Below are positions 1-9,043 of a stretch of 54,683 nt of DNA, piece after piece. The stretch lies in NCBI GenBank assembly GCA_009692465.1, contig SHZD01000009.1:1-54683 (forward strand). The letters run 5' to 3'. The notes beneath the pieces were generated by a model. The model saw nothing but the letters and a program-made list of their open reading frames with translations, had not been told where the DNA came from and ran no database searches. Each line of letters opens with the position of its first letter. Positions within the stretch are counted from its first letter, which is position 1. Both the position numbers and the translations under genes were made by a program. The DNA comes from Myxococcales bacterium (GTDB lineage: Bacteria > Myxococcota_A > UBA9042).

Positions 1-63
1 GCTCGACACGCTAGCTCGACACGCTAGCTCGACACGGTGGCTCGACACGGTGGCTCGACACCG
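1..63. repeat. 13-bp minisatellite at window edge
   Basis: Five consecutive 13-bp units of the form GCTCGACACGSTR run from the first base to about 63, just downstream of the grpE stop codon. The array probably continues outside the window. No coding potential is apparent. Confidence 0.8.
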
Positions 64-85
64 GTTGTCGGCGCTGCCAGAGCGT

Positions 86-964
86 TCAGTTCACGGCGTC
101 TGAACCGACGGCAAGGCACTTGCCTACTACCACGTTGGCCGGACGCACCACTTCGTCGCCCAATACTGCCCCAGCCGATACGCCGTGAATGACCAGTCCA
201 TCTTGGGCGGCATCCAGTACGGTCATGGTCGTAACGGCCTGATGGCGCTCGGGATCGAAGCGTTCGCCGACGCCATCGAAGCGCTGTAAGCCTATTTGCT
301 GCAAGGCCTGATCAAACTGGCCGCGAATCATGGCAGCGCCATCAAAAAACGACTGACCGACGCTGCCACCGGCGGCTGCGGCTTGCTTGGCGCTGTCCAA
401 GAACCGATCGAAATTATCCAACACGCCCAATAGGCCGGTCACCGCTTTGGCCAGTTGGCGCTTTTGACCGCGCTCCTGTTCGCGGGCCAGTCGCGTCTTA
501 GCGGCGTCAAACTCCAAGCGCGCCTTGTCGTAGGCGGCTGCGTACTGCCGTGTTTGTTCACCGGCGTCGGCAGCCCGCTTCTCTAAGTCCTTGCGATCGC
601 GTTCCAATTCAGCAACCCGAATCGTCAGCCGTGCGACCTCTACTTGCACAGTCGGCGGATCGGGTTCGTCGATTTCAACGTCGATTTCGTCGTCGTTTTC
701 TGCAGTTGCCGCAGCTTGTGGCGCTGGTTCGGCAGTAGGCTGACCGGCTGGGGAGTCAACCTGCGCGCTGTGGGTACCAGGCTGTGCTTGCGTGGCCTGC
801 GGCCCAGCGTCAAGATCCGGCGTGTTGTCGAGATCTGGCGTGTTGTCGAGATCTGGCGTGTTGTCGAGATCTGGCGTGTTGTCGAGATCTGGCGTGTTGT
901 CGAGATCTGGCGTGTTGTCGGTGTCCGCTGAGTTGTCGTCGTCGGCGCCGTTGTCGTTTTGCAT
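86..964 (-). CDS. grpE: GrpE nucleotide exchange factor with N-terminal acidic repeat
   Basis: GrpE is the cytoplasmic co-chaperone that releases ADP from DnaK. The 292-residue product is longer than usual (about 170-210). It begins with a low-complexity acidic region containing six exact D-N-T-P-D-L hexapeptides (about residues 20-55), then an Ala/Pro/acidic linker. The usual long helical coiled coil (about 105-190) contains the family stretch LLGVLDNFDRFLDSA, and the C-terminal beta domain has RFDPERHQAV and VVRPANVVVGK. A good ribosome site (AGGTGA) lies 6 bases before the ATG, so the acidic extension is probably translated. It is the last gene of a groES-groEL-grpE series on the same strand; dnaK and dnaJ are not in the window. 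The assignment is secure. The function of the hexapeptide repeat is unknown. Confidence 0.95.
   Translation of the reverse strand: MQNDNGADDDNSADTDNTPDLDNTPDLDNTPDLDNTPDLDNTPDLDNTPDLDAGPQATQAQPGTHSAQVDSPAGQPTAEPAPQAAATAENDDEIDVEIDEPDPPTVQVEVARLTIRVAELERDRKDLEKRAADAGEQTRQYAAAYDKARLEFDAAKTRLAREQERGQKRQLAKAVTGLLGVLDNFDRFLDSAKQAAAAGGSVGQSFFDGAAMIRGQFDQALQQIGLQRFDGVGERFDPERHQAVTTMTVLDAAQDGLVIHGVSAGAVLGDEVVRPANVVVGKCLAVGSDAVN
813..920. repeat. 18-bp coding minisatellite in grpE
   Basis: Six 18-bp units (GTGTTGTCGAGATCTGGC on the plus strand) encode the D-N-T-P-D-L hexapeptide in the GrpE N-terminus. The near identity of the units at DNA level points to recent slippage or recombination, so copy number may vary between strains. 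Confidence 0.9.
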
Positions 965-1080
965 GGTGCGTCACCTAGCGTAGTAGGAATGCGGCGTGCC
1001 GCGCGCCAAATTGGGCTGGACGCCAACGGCAACGGCCGGGCCGCCAGGCAAAGTTCAGCGCGCGGCGACGCCGGCCGCCC

Positions 1081-1152
1081 GGTCAGTCTCTTGGTCAGTC
1101 TCTTGGTCAGTCTCTTGGTCAGACCCTAAGTCAGGCTCTGGGTCAGACTCTT
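1081..1152. repeat. 12-bp minisatellite between groEL and grpE
   Basis: Six units of 12 bp based on GGTCAGTCTCTT fill part of the groEL-grpE spacer (965-1210). The rest of this spacer shows no convincing gene. On the minus strand it would be in the leader of grpE. Confidence 0.85.
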
Positions 1153-1210
1153 GGCCGGACGGCCGGTCAATTTCTGGCACGGCCGTCCGGTGAGTCACTT
1201 GCAGCAGCAG

Positions 1211-3212
<2,002 letters not shown>

Positions 3213-3662
3213 GGCGATGGACTCCTAAGGACCGCGGTGGGTTCTTGTTTACTTGGCCGTCGACGGGCAACTGCAGCTGCAAATCGCAAAGACGAACTGG
3301 ACCGACTGGGCCGGCTGTCACTTGGACGACCCCGTAATTGATGAAAAACTACGCGGCGTGCAGTGCCGATAGGGCAACCGGCGCGGCAAAGGTAGGATGG
3401 GGTCGGCTGTCGTCAAGTAGCGACCGATGGCGCCTAGAGGACCGACAGTGGCCTCAATCTGCAGAAATCTGGCCTCGCCGCTGCCGATTGCAAGGTTGCA
3501 AAGTTTCAAGGTTGCCAGTGCGCGTTCTTGGCAAGAATAACCCTAGGTTTCGGCAGCCTGCTGGCCGGCGATCAGCTTGCGCGGCGGCTGGCCACGGCCC
3601 AGTTGTTCACTGTTCGGTAGTCGGGCAGCCGCGCGCGATCCCGCGCTCAGTTAGCGATTATT
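3213..3662. other. spacer between asparaginase and groES
   Basis: No convincing gene in this 450-base spacer. A 166-codon plus-strand open frame crosses it into the asparaginase gene, but it has no ribosome site or recognisable domain and looks like an antisense shadow. It should carry the groES promoter, which I could not locate with confidence. Confidence 0.5.
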
Positions 3663-4667
3663 CTACGGTAAGTCGCCGTCTTGCCCACGGGTATACAGGC
3701 CAGCCAAGCGGCCAACAACGTTGCGCACTTCGACAAACCGCCATGCCGGGGGTTCCTGCCACAAGTCCGGCGCAACTTCGCTCAGCGCGGCGGAAACAGC
3801 GCAGGGCAACGCATCGCCACAACCCGACCACACCTTGACCGCCAAACCGAGGCCGCGATCGGGGATGGCAATGCAAAATACGCCCTGAGCGCCGACCTTG
3901 ACGGCCATCTGGCCGCCAGCATGCCGAACTACGGATTCGTCCAGACGTTCGCAGCCCGAGGTCAGCTCAGGGTGGGCTGCCATCGCTCGGCCAATCGGGC
4001 CCAAGCGAGTCCGATCGAGATCGTCGACCATCGCCTCGGCGATCACCGACCACGCCCTGGCAATCGCAGTCAGCGGCAGGCAAAACGTCGGCACACCGCA
4101 GCCGTCGAGCGCCAACCGCGGGTTTTCGCCGCTCCATTCGCGCACTCGCGCCAAAATCCGCTGCTGCAAGGGGTGTTCAGGCGCCCGGTAGTCCAGCGGC
4201 CAGCCCATGCGGGCTGCCGTCGCCAACATGAACGCGTGTTTTCCGGAGCAATTGTTGTGAATATCCGAATACTCGCCGCCACTTCGCAACACCTCTGCGG
4301 CCGACGGCAGGTGCAGTGGCGGATGGGCCCCGCAGCGTAGATCGGACTCTGCGACGTCGAACTTGGCCAAGATTTCTCGCACCCAGCGGATGTGCTGCGG
4401 TTCTGCCGAATGCGAGGCGGCGCCAACAGCCAGTTCTTGGGGCTGCAGCCACGGATCCCCTAACAACTCCAAGCAGGTAGCCAGCTGGATCGGTTTAGCC
4501 GCTGAGCGCCATGGCGTCACGCCGCCGGGCCCCGATTGGTACACGACCTGGCCGCGTTGCACGCCGATGGCGGACCACTGGTGTCGACTCTCAACGCAGA
4601 CGTCGAGGTCGGCGGTTTCTGAGTCGGCCTGCCCCAAGCCTCCACGAGTTTGCACAATCCAAGGCAT
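3663..4667 (-). CDS. asparaginase, AnsA/asparaginase II family
   Basis: A 334-residue cytoplasmic enzyme of the L-asparaginase II family (PF06089 type), which hydrolyses asparagine to aspartate and ammonia. It is unrelated to the classical E. coli type I/II fold. Family motifs seen are RSAAKPIQ (about residue 54), NNCSGKHA (about 138) and DGCGVPTF (about 188), as well as SGCERLDE and WSGCGDALP in the C-terminal half. The start is placed at the ATG at 4667, which has GGAGG 4 bases upstream. A longer frame with a TTG start at 4730 is possible but less likely. It is transcribed away from rplU and toward the groES spacer, with no operon partner visible. Confidence 0.88.
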   Translation of the reverse strand: MPWIVQTRGGLGQADSETADLDVCVESRHQWSAIGVQRGQVVYQSGPGGVTPWRSAAKPIQLATCLELLGDPWLQPQELAVGAASHSAEPQHIRWVREILAKFDVAESDLRCGAHPPLHLPSAAEVLRSGGEYSDIHNNCSGKHAFMLATAARMGWPLDYRAPEHPLQQRILARVREWSGENPRLALDGCGVPTFCLPLTAIARAWSVIAEAMVDDLDRTRLGPIGRAMAAHPELTSGCERLDESVVRHAGGQMAVKVGAQGVFCIAIPDRGLGLAVKVWSGCGDALPCAVSAALSEVAPDLWQEPPAWRFVEVRNVVGRLAGLYTRGQDGDLP

Positions 4668-4749
4668 CCGGCCTCCAAACCCGCACGGGGTCGATGCCGA
4701 CACAGTATGCGCAACTCTAGGCGGCGACAATTGGGCGCCGGTCCGCGAT

Positions 4750-4887
4750 TACCCTAACTAGAAACTCGGGGCGCGCCGCCCCACGTGTGCTGCGTAGCCG
4801 CGTGGGCGCCCGGAGGCCCGGTCGCCAAGCAGAACGCTGAAAAGTTTCATCTATCGCGGGTGCCGCGCGCGGCGTGCTGCAACTCTT
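4750..4887. repeat. dispersed element C (copy 1)
   Basis: About 135 bp from CTAACTAGAAACT to GCTGCAACTCT. The right 80 bases (4806-4886) recur almost exactly, inverted, at 39456-39540 immediately after a stop codon. A more diverged full copy, with the same left end and a similar right end, lies at 42138-42262. It contains GC-rich internal palindromes (for example around GGGGCGCGCCGCCCC). It sits in the asparaginase-rplU spacer, upstream of the rplU promoter candidate. Confidence 0.75.
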
Positions 4888-4974
4888 TCGGCGCAACTCG
4901 GCGGCGGCGGCAAGCCAAGCGCAACGACCGCGCGCACTGTTAGGGGCCGCGGCATCAGGCTGACCGTTTTTGGG

Positions 4975-5003
4975 TTGACGCAAGCTGTACTTGTGGGCAA
5001 AAT
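4975..5003 (+). promoter_or_regulatory. candidate sigma-70 promoter for rplU-rpmA
   Basis: TTGACG (4975-4980), a 17-base spacer, then CAAAAT (4998-5003; 4 of 6 matches to TATAAT). It lies about 155 bases before the rplU start, leaving room for a long leader that might carry ribosomal-protein feedback control. This is inferred from consensus only. Confidence 0.45.
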
Positions 5004-5158
5004 AGCGCCCCCGTTCGAGCGCCGCGTGGAAGCACCGGAGTCTTGAACCGCTGAAAATCTTGAGCTGATTGCCACGAACGAGCGATAAGCGCGTTTTTGG
5101 CACACATTGGAAAACCACAGGCCGACTGCACACTTGCTGCTGCGGCGGAGATAATTAG

Positions 5159-5476
5159 ATGACGACCTACGCAATTATACGGACCGGCGGCAAACAGTAC
5201 CGCGTTCAAGCGGGCCAGCAAGTGACGATTGAAAAGCTGCCCGAGCAGACCGGCGACCAAGTCGTGTTTGGCGACGTGCTCCTAGTGGCGAGTGAAGGCC
5301 AAGTGCGCGTCGGCACGCCCGTTGTCGCCGGAGCGCGGGTGGTCGGAACTGTTGTGGAGCAAACCCGCGACAACAAAGTCCTCGTGCACAAATACCGCCG
5401 CCGCAAGAACAGCCGCAAGACGATTGGCCACCGCCAGTGGATCACCCGCGTGCGCATCGCCAGCATTGAGATCTAA
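5159..5476 (+). CDS. rplU: 50S ribosomal protein L21
   Basis: Large-subunit ribosomal protein of normal length (105 residues). It shows the family start YAIIRTGGKQYRV, the central VGTPVVAGARV, and the signature KVLVHKYRRRKNSRKTIGHRQ followed by a short C-terminal strand. GGAG lies 9 bases before the ATG. The conserved partner rpmA follows 188 bases downstream; the usual third gene, obgE, is not next. Confidence 0.97.
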   Translation: MTTYAIIRTGGKQYRVQAGQQVTIEKLPEQTGDQVVFGDVLLVASEGQVRVGTPVVAGARVVGTVVEQTRDNKVLVHKYRRRKNSRKTIGHRQWITRVRIASIEI

Positions 5477-5664
5477 TCTTCGGAGCGGAGTCGATCGTGT
5501 GCATCTGCACTGGCGTCGACATCGCGACTGACGACAGTTAGGGCAATGGACCGCCGTTTTGAGTCGCTGTTGACTCGGCTTGTTGGGCAACATTGCGTGC
5601 TGCGGCCGCAGTCCTGAACCTAGAACTCAACCCCCCTTCGATTGGCTCGATCACAGGAATCCAA

Positions 5665-5919
5665 ATGGCACACAAGAAAGGACAAGGCTCGTCGCGCAAT
5701 GGTCGCGATTCCAGCCCACAATATCGCGGTATCAAAGTGTATGGCGGCCAAACCGTGGGCTCTGGCGCGATTATCGTGCGTCAGGTCGGCTCGACTTGGC
5801 ATGCCGGCAAAAATGTGGATACCGGTAAGGACTACACTCTTTTCGCGACAGCGCCCGGAGTGGTCGAGTATGGCACTTCGCACGGCCGCAAGACCGTGCA
5901 GGTCATACCTGCGGCCTAG
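5665..5919 (+). CDS. rpmA: 50S ribosomal protein L27
   Basis: 84-residue ribosomal protein that contacts the peptidyl-transferase centre. The start is the ATG giving [10 protein letters not shown], preceded by AGGA; an upstream in-frame ATG at 5593 would add 24 unrelated residues. Family motifs are [26 protein letters not shown], GTKxH-like WHAGKNV and the C-terminal [10 protein letters not shown]. No N-terminal cleavable extension of the Firmicutes kind is seen. It is co-oriented with rplU and presumably co-transcribed. Confidence 0.96.
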   Translation: MAHKKGQGSSRNGRDSSPQYRGIKVYGGQTVGSGAIIVRQVGSTWHAGKNVDTGKDYTLFATAPGVVEYGTSHGRKTVQVIPAA

Positions 5920-6167
5920 CACCGGTGTTGCGCCAACAGCGACACGGCGCGCGAGTTCGCTTTGGGCGGACTGCAGACTGGGCCTCAGTTTACCGCTGTA
6001 GGGCACCGTGACGCCGCAACACGGTGGCACTGGGACAAGCGCAACGGCACCATCGTGGGTGGCGACTCAGTCTATGGCCTTGGCTCAACAGGGTCGGTCA
6101 GCGGCGTGTGAGTTTTTCCAGGTCGGCAGCCTCCGAATCAGCGTGTCGCAACTGCATCCACCTGCTG

Positions 6168-6238
6168 GTCGGGCAGCAGTCGGGCAGCAGTCGGGCAGCG
6201 GTCGGGCAGCGGTCGGGCAGCAGTCGGGCAGCGGTCGC
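6168..6238. repeat. 11-bp minisatellite
   Basis: About six and a half units of GTCGGGCAGCR in tandem. Each unit is GC-rich. Confidence 0.85.
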
Positions 6239-6266
6239 CAACGATGGGCCACGGTTGCGCTACAGC

Positions 6267-6310
6267 CAAACTTTTGCCCGATTCTCAAACTTTTGCCCGA
6301 TTCTCAAACT
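6267..6310. repeat. 19-bp direct repeat
   Basis: Two full copies of CAAACTTTTGCCCGATTCT plus the start of a third, immediately after the 11-bp array. Confidence 0.8.
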
Positions 6311-6412
6311 ATGAGATACTGGCACCCAGTGGCAATTGGCCTGTTGCCGCGACGCGCACCCCGATGGCGGCGGATGTCAAGCGAGCGCGTGGCAAGCGCG
6401 CTTGCCGTTGCG

Positions 6413-6560
6413 TGTCGATTGGTGAATTAGGCGTCGATTGGTGAATTAGGCGTCGATTGGTGAATTGGGCGTCAATTGGTGAATTGGGCGTCAATTGGTG
6501 AATTGGGCGTCAATTGGTGAATTGGGCGTCAATTGGTGAATTGGGCGTCAATTGGTGAAC
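6413..6560. repeat. 19-bp iteron-like array
   Basis: Seven full and one partial 19-bp unit, GTCRATTGGTGAATTRGGC. The later units are identical and the first three carry G and A variants. They are more AT-rich than the surroundings and contain CAATTG and GAATT. The array lies about 240 bases upstream of the FHA-protein start. Units are contiguous with no spacers, so this is not a CRISPR array. Iteron-like protein binding is possible, but no replication gene is nearby. Confidence 0.9.
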
Positions 6561-6801
6561 GGCGCGACGGACGCCTGCCTACGGTCGGCGATTGACGTCA
6601 GCACCTCAAGGTGCTCAATGGCGCTGCTGGACAGTACCGCCGGACGGTACTTCTGGTCGGTGGTGCTAGACAGGGCTGCAAGACGGGGTCGTTAGACAGG
6701 GCCCGTGTGCGTACTTGGTTGTGGGTGAAACAGGATCGCAAGGCGAGCTGTTTCCAAGGCGTGACCTGTGCTTACAAAGCCGGTCCGTGGCAAGGATAGC
6801 T

Positions 6802-8883
6802 ATGGCGAACGACGAACGGCGCAGTGGCATTGGCTTTGGCAACCAGCGCAAGCCAGACAGCGGACAGCACGGCCAAGCAGACGAAGACGACGGCGGCGAG
6901 TCGACCCGGGCGATGGATGTTGGTGAATTTGAAGACAGTGAGCAGCCGACTGCCTATTCGCGCAGCCCCGCACCGCCGCCGCCGCCGCGCCCGTCGGGCC
7001 CCGCGGGCGCCTCGGTCCGCCCTGGTGGCCGTCCGGGTGCCGGTCCAGGCCGCGCGCCACCGCCGCCTCCGCCGCCTGCGCATGAGGAAGAAGAGGAGGA
7101 TGCAGCAACCCGAATGCTCGACGCCATGGACGCCGACGAGCTGCCAGTGGCACCCGTGCGCAGTCAGGCTCCGCAGCGCGCCTTTGATCTGAAGGTCATT
7201 TCGGGCCCCGATCGCGGCAAAGTTCACAAGTTGGTCGACGGCGATTATTTGGTCGGTCGCGGTCTGGATTGCCAGATAGTGCTGGCAGATCCGGCGGTAT
7301 CGCGCAAACACTTTCAAGTGCGGCGCAATGGTGACCAGGCCATTTTGGAAGACCTCGGCGGCCCCAATGGCACCAAGGTCAATGGCGAAAAGCGCGCTCG
7401 GCATGTCATGGATGCGGGCGATCAGGTCGAAGTCGGCATGACGATCATGGAGTTTCAGATCGACGGCCACGGCAAACGCCATGGCTCTGGTGGTCGGCCC
7501 GGCAGTACCGACGAACGCTCTCAGTTGCCGCAGTCCGAATCGCGCGGCATCGCCCAGGTCAAGACCGGCGCTGGGCCTGCCGGTGGCACCGGCAAAATGA
7601 TCGCGATCGTCGCCGGGCTGCTGGTGTTGCTGGTCGGCGGTGGAATTGCGGCGTGGCTGGTGGTGGGCAACAAGGGCGGCGCGGGAACTGAGCAGGGCGC
7701 TGGCGATGAAAGCGCCGAAGGTCTAGTCGAGTCAGCAAAGAAATCGATTGCAGACAAGGACTTTGTCGGTGCGGTCACCGCGCTCAAGAAGGCCAAGGAA
7801 CTGGACAAGGGCAATAGTGAGATCGGCGCGTTGATGCGCAAGGCCAGCAGCGAGGCCGAAATCCAAGCGACTCTGGAAGATGCGCGCAAGGCGCTCAAGG
7901 ATGGCAGTGTCGAAGAAGCACTGGCCAAGTTCGCAGAAGTCAAGGACAAAGCCGACTCAGCATTCAAGGTCGATGCCGAACAAGAACACAAGCTGGCGGT
8001 CGCCAAATATGTTTCGGAAAAGCTGGCCGAAGCCAAGAAGGCCCAAGCCGCCGGGGACACTGCCAAGGCCCAAGCCGCAGTCACTGCGGTCCTTGAGCAC
8101 GATAATGGCAACGCTGAAGCCAGTCTGCTGCAAGCGGCGATGGGCGGGGCAGTGGTGCCGCCGCCAGCCGTCAACGCCCCAGATGCCAGGGCCACAGGGG
8201 CGCCGACTGGGCCGGCCGACGCTGGATCGGCGGCCGCTCCGGCGGCGACGGCAGATGCCGCCAGTGGCGGTGGTGCTGCAGCAGGCGCGAAAAAGGCCGA
8301 TTTTGAGGCCGCGCTTGGGGCCTACAAGAATAAGCAGTGGTCGGCGGCCGTCCAAGCGTTTGAGGCGATCGCCGGTGGTCCATACAGCAAGGACGAAAAG
8401 AAGAAGGCGGCGGGATTTGTCGGCGGTGTCAAGAAGGTCGAGGCGGCTTGGAATGAGGCCCAAGGAGCGGTGGGCAATCCCAAGAAAGCGGCGAATGCGT
8501 GGAAAAACGTGCGCGAAGCCGACGACGCGGTCAATGGCGCTCACAAGGCGTATTGCACCGATCAACTCATCAAGAGCTACATTGCCTCAGCAAAGGCCGC
8601 ACGAACCAGTGGCAATTGCCAAGAAGCCGTGGAACAAGCCGAGGAAGCCAACAATTACACGGCTACCGGTAGCCATCCTGAAACCAAAGCGGTGATCGAT
8701 GGTTGTCGTGGCGACGGCAAGAAGTTGCTCGATCAGGCGGAACAAGCGCTGGCGGCGGGCAAGGGGCAAGTCGCCAAAGAGTTGGCAGTCAAGGCCGAGA
8801 AAATTCTAGGCTCGGACCCGTTGGCGCAAAAAGCCAAAGATATTCAAAAGAAAGCTGCAGCTGCTGGTCGCGGCGAAGAATAG
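6802..8883 (+). CDS. FHA-domain membrane protein with periplasmic helical repeats
   Basis: A 693-residue protein, probably a phosphothreonine reader anchored in the inner membrane. The start is the ATG giving MANDERRSGIG, with AAGGA 6 bases upstream. In order it has an acidic/proline-rich N-terminus (with PPPPPRPSGP), an FHA domain at about 129-222 with VGRGLDCQIVLADP, VSRKHFQV and PNGTKVNG, a single membrane span at about 266-288, then about 400 residues of Lys/Ala/Glu-rich helices with TPR-like spacing broken by an Ala/Pro/Gly linker. This order places the FHA domain in the cytoplasm and the helices outside. FHA domains bind targets of Ser/Thr kinases; a kinase fusion lies 36 kb away in this window, but a link is inference. 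No operon partner is visible. Confidence 0.85.
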   Translation: MANDERRSGIGFGNQRKPDSGQHGQADEDDGGESTRAMDVGEFEDSEQPTAYSRSPAPPPPPRPSGPAGASVRPGGRPGAGPGRAPPPPPPPAHEEEEEDAATRMLDAMDADELPVAPVRSQAPQRAFDLKVISGPDRGKVHKLVDGDYLVGRGLDCQIVLADPAVSRKHFQVRRNGDQAILEDLGGPNGTKVNGEKRARHVMDAGDQVEVGMTIMEFQIDGHGKRHGSGGRPGSTDERSQLPQSESRGIAQVKTGAGPAGGTGKMIAIVAGLLVLLVGGGIAAWLVVGNKGGAGTEQGAGDESAEGLVESAKKSIADKDFVGAVTALKKAKELDKGNSEIGALMRKASSEAEIQATLEDARKALKDGSVEEALAKFAEVKDKADSAFKVDAEQEHKLAVAKYVSEKLAEAKKAQAAGDTAKAQAAVTAVLEHDNGNAEASLLQAAMGGAVVPPPAVNAPDARATGAPTGPADAGSAAAPAATADAASGGGAAAGAKKADFEAALGAYKNKQWSAAVQAFEAIAGGPYSKDEKKKAAGFVGGVKKVEAAWNEAQGAVGNPKKAANAWKNVREADDAVNGAHKAYCTDQLIKSYIASAKAARTSGNCQEAVEQAEEANNYTATGSHPETKAVIDGCRGDGKKLLDQAEQALAAGKGQVAKELAVKAEKILGSDPLAQKAKDIQKKAAAAGRGEE

Positions 8884-8927
8884 GCGGGCGCTGGGCTGGC
8901 CCGAGCGCTAGACTGGCTGGGCGGATG

Positions 8928-9011
8928 TGCTCAGTTGCAGCCTGATGCTGCTCGATTGCGGCCCGATAGTGCGCGGTTGCAGCTAGATCGTGCTCGGTAG
9001 CAGCCGGTTGG
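8928..9011. repeat. degenerate 21-bp minisatellite
   Basis: Four diverged 21-bp units based on TGCTCGGTTGCAGCCNGATNG lie between the convergent FHA and helicase genes, in the position of a transcription end. Confidence 0.7.
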
Positions 9012-9043
9012 AGTTCGATTCGCCAACCGGCTCGACCAGCAGG

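Larger units (their letters stand above)
5920..6801. other. repeat-rich spacer between rpmA and the FHA gene
   Basis: No gene could be supported in this 880-base spacer. It holds three separate tandem arrays (listed individually) and should include the leader of the FHA-domain gene. Short open frames across it encode only the repeats in arbitrary frames. Confidence 0.6.

Noticed and set aside
3213-3340. CIRCE operator upstream of groES
   Set aside because: No TTAGCACTC-N9-GAGTGCTAA inverted repeat or close variant was found.
3338-3838. 166-codon plus-strand open frame
   Set aside because: Runs into the antisense of the asparaginase gene; arbitrary Arg/Ser/Pro-rich composition.
6413-6560. 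Possible CRISPR array or replication origin iterons
   Set aside because: No spacers, so not CRISPR; no dnaA, repA, DnaA boxes or AT-rich unwinding region nearby, so an origin is not supported.
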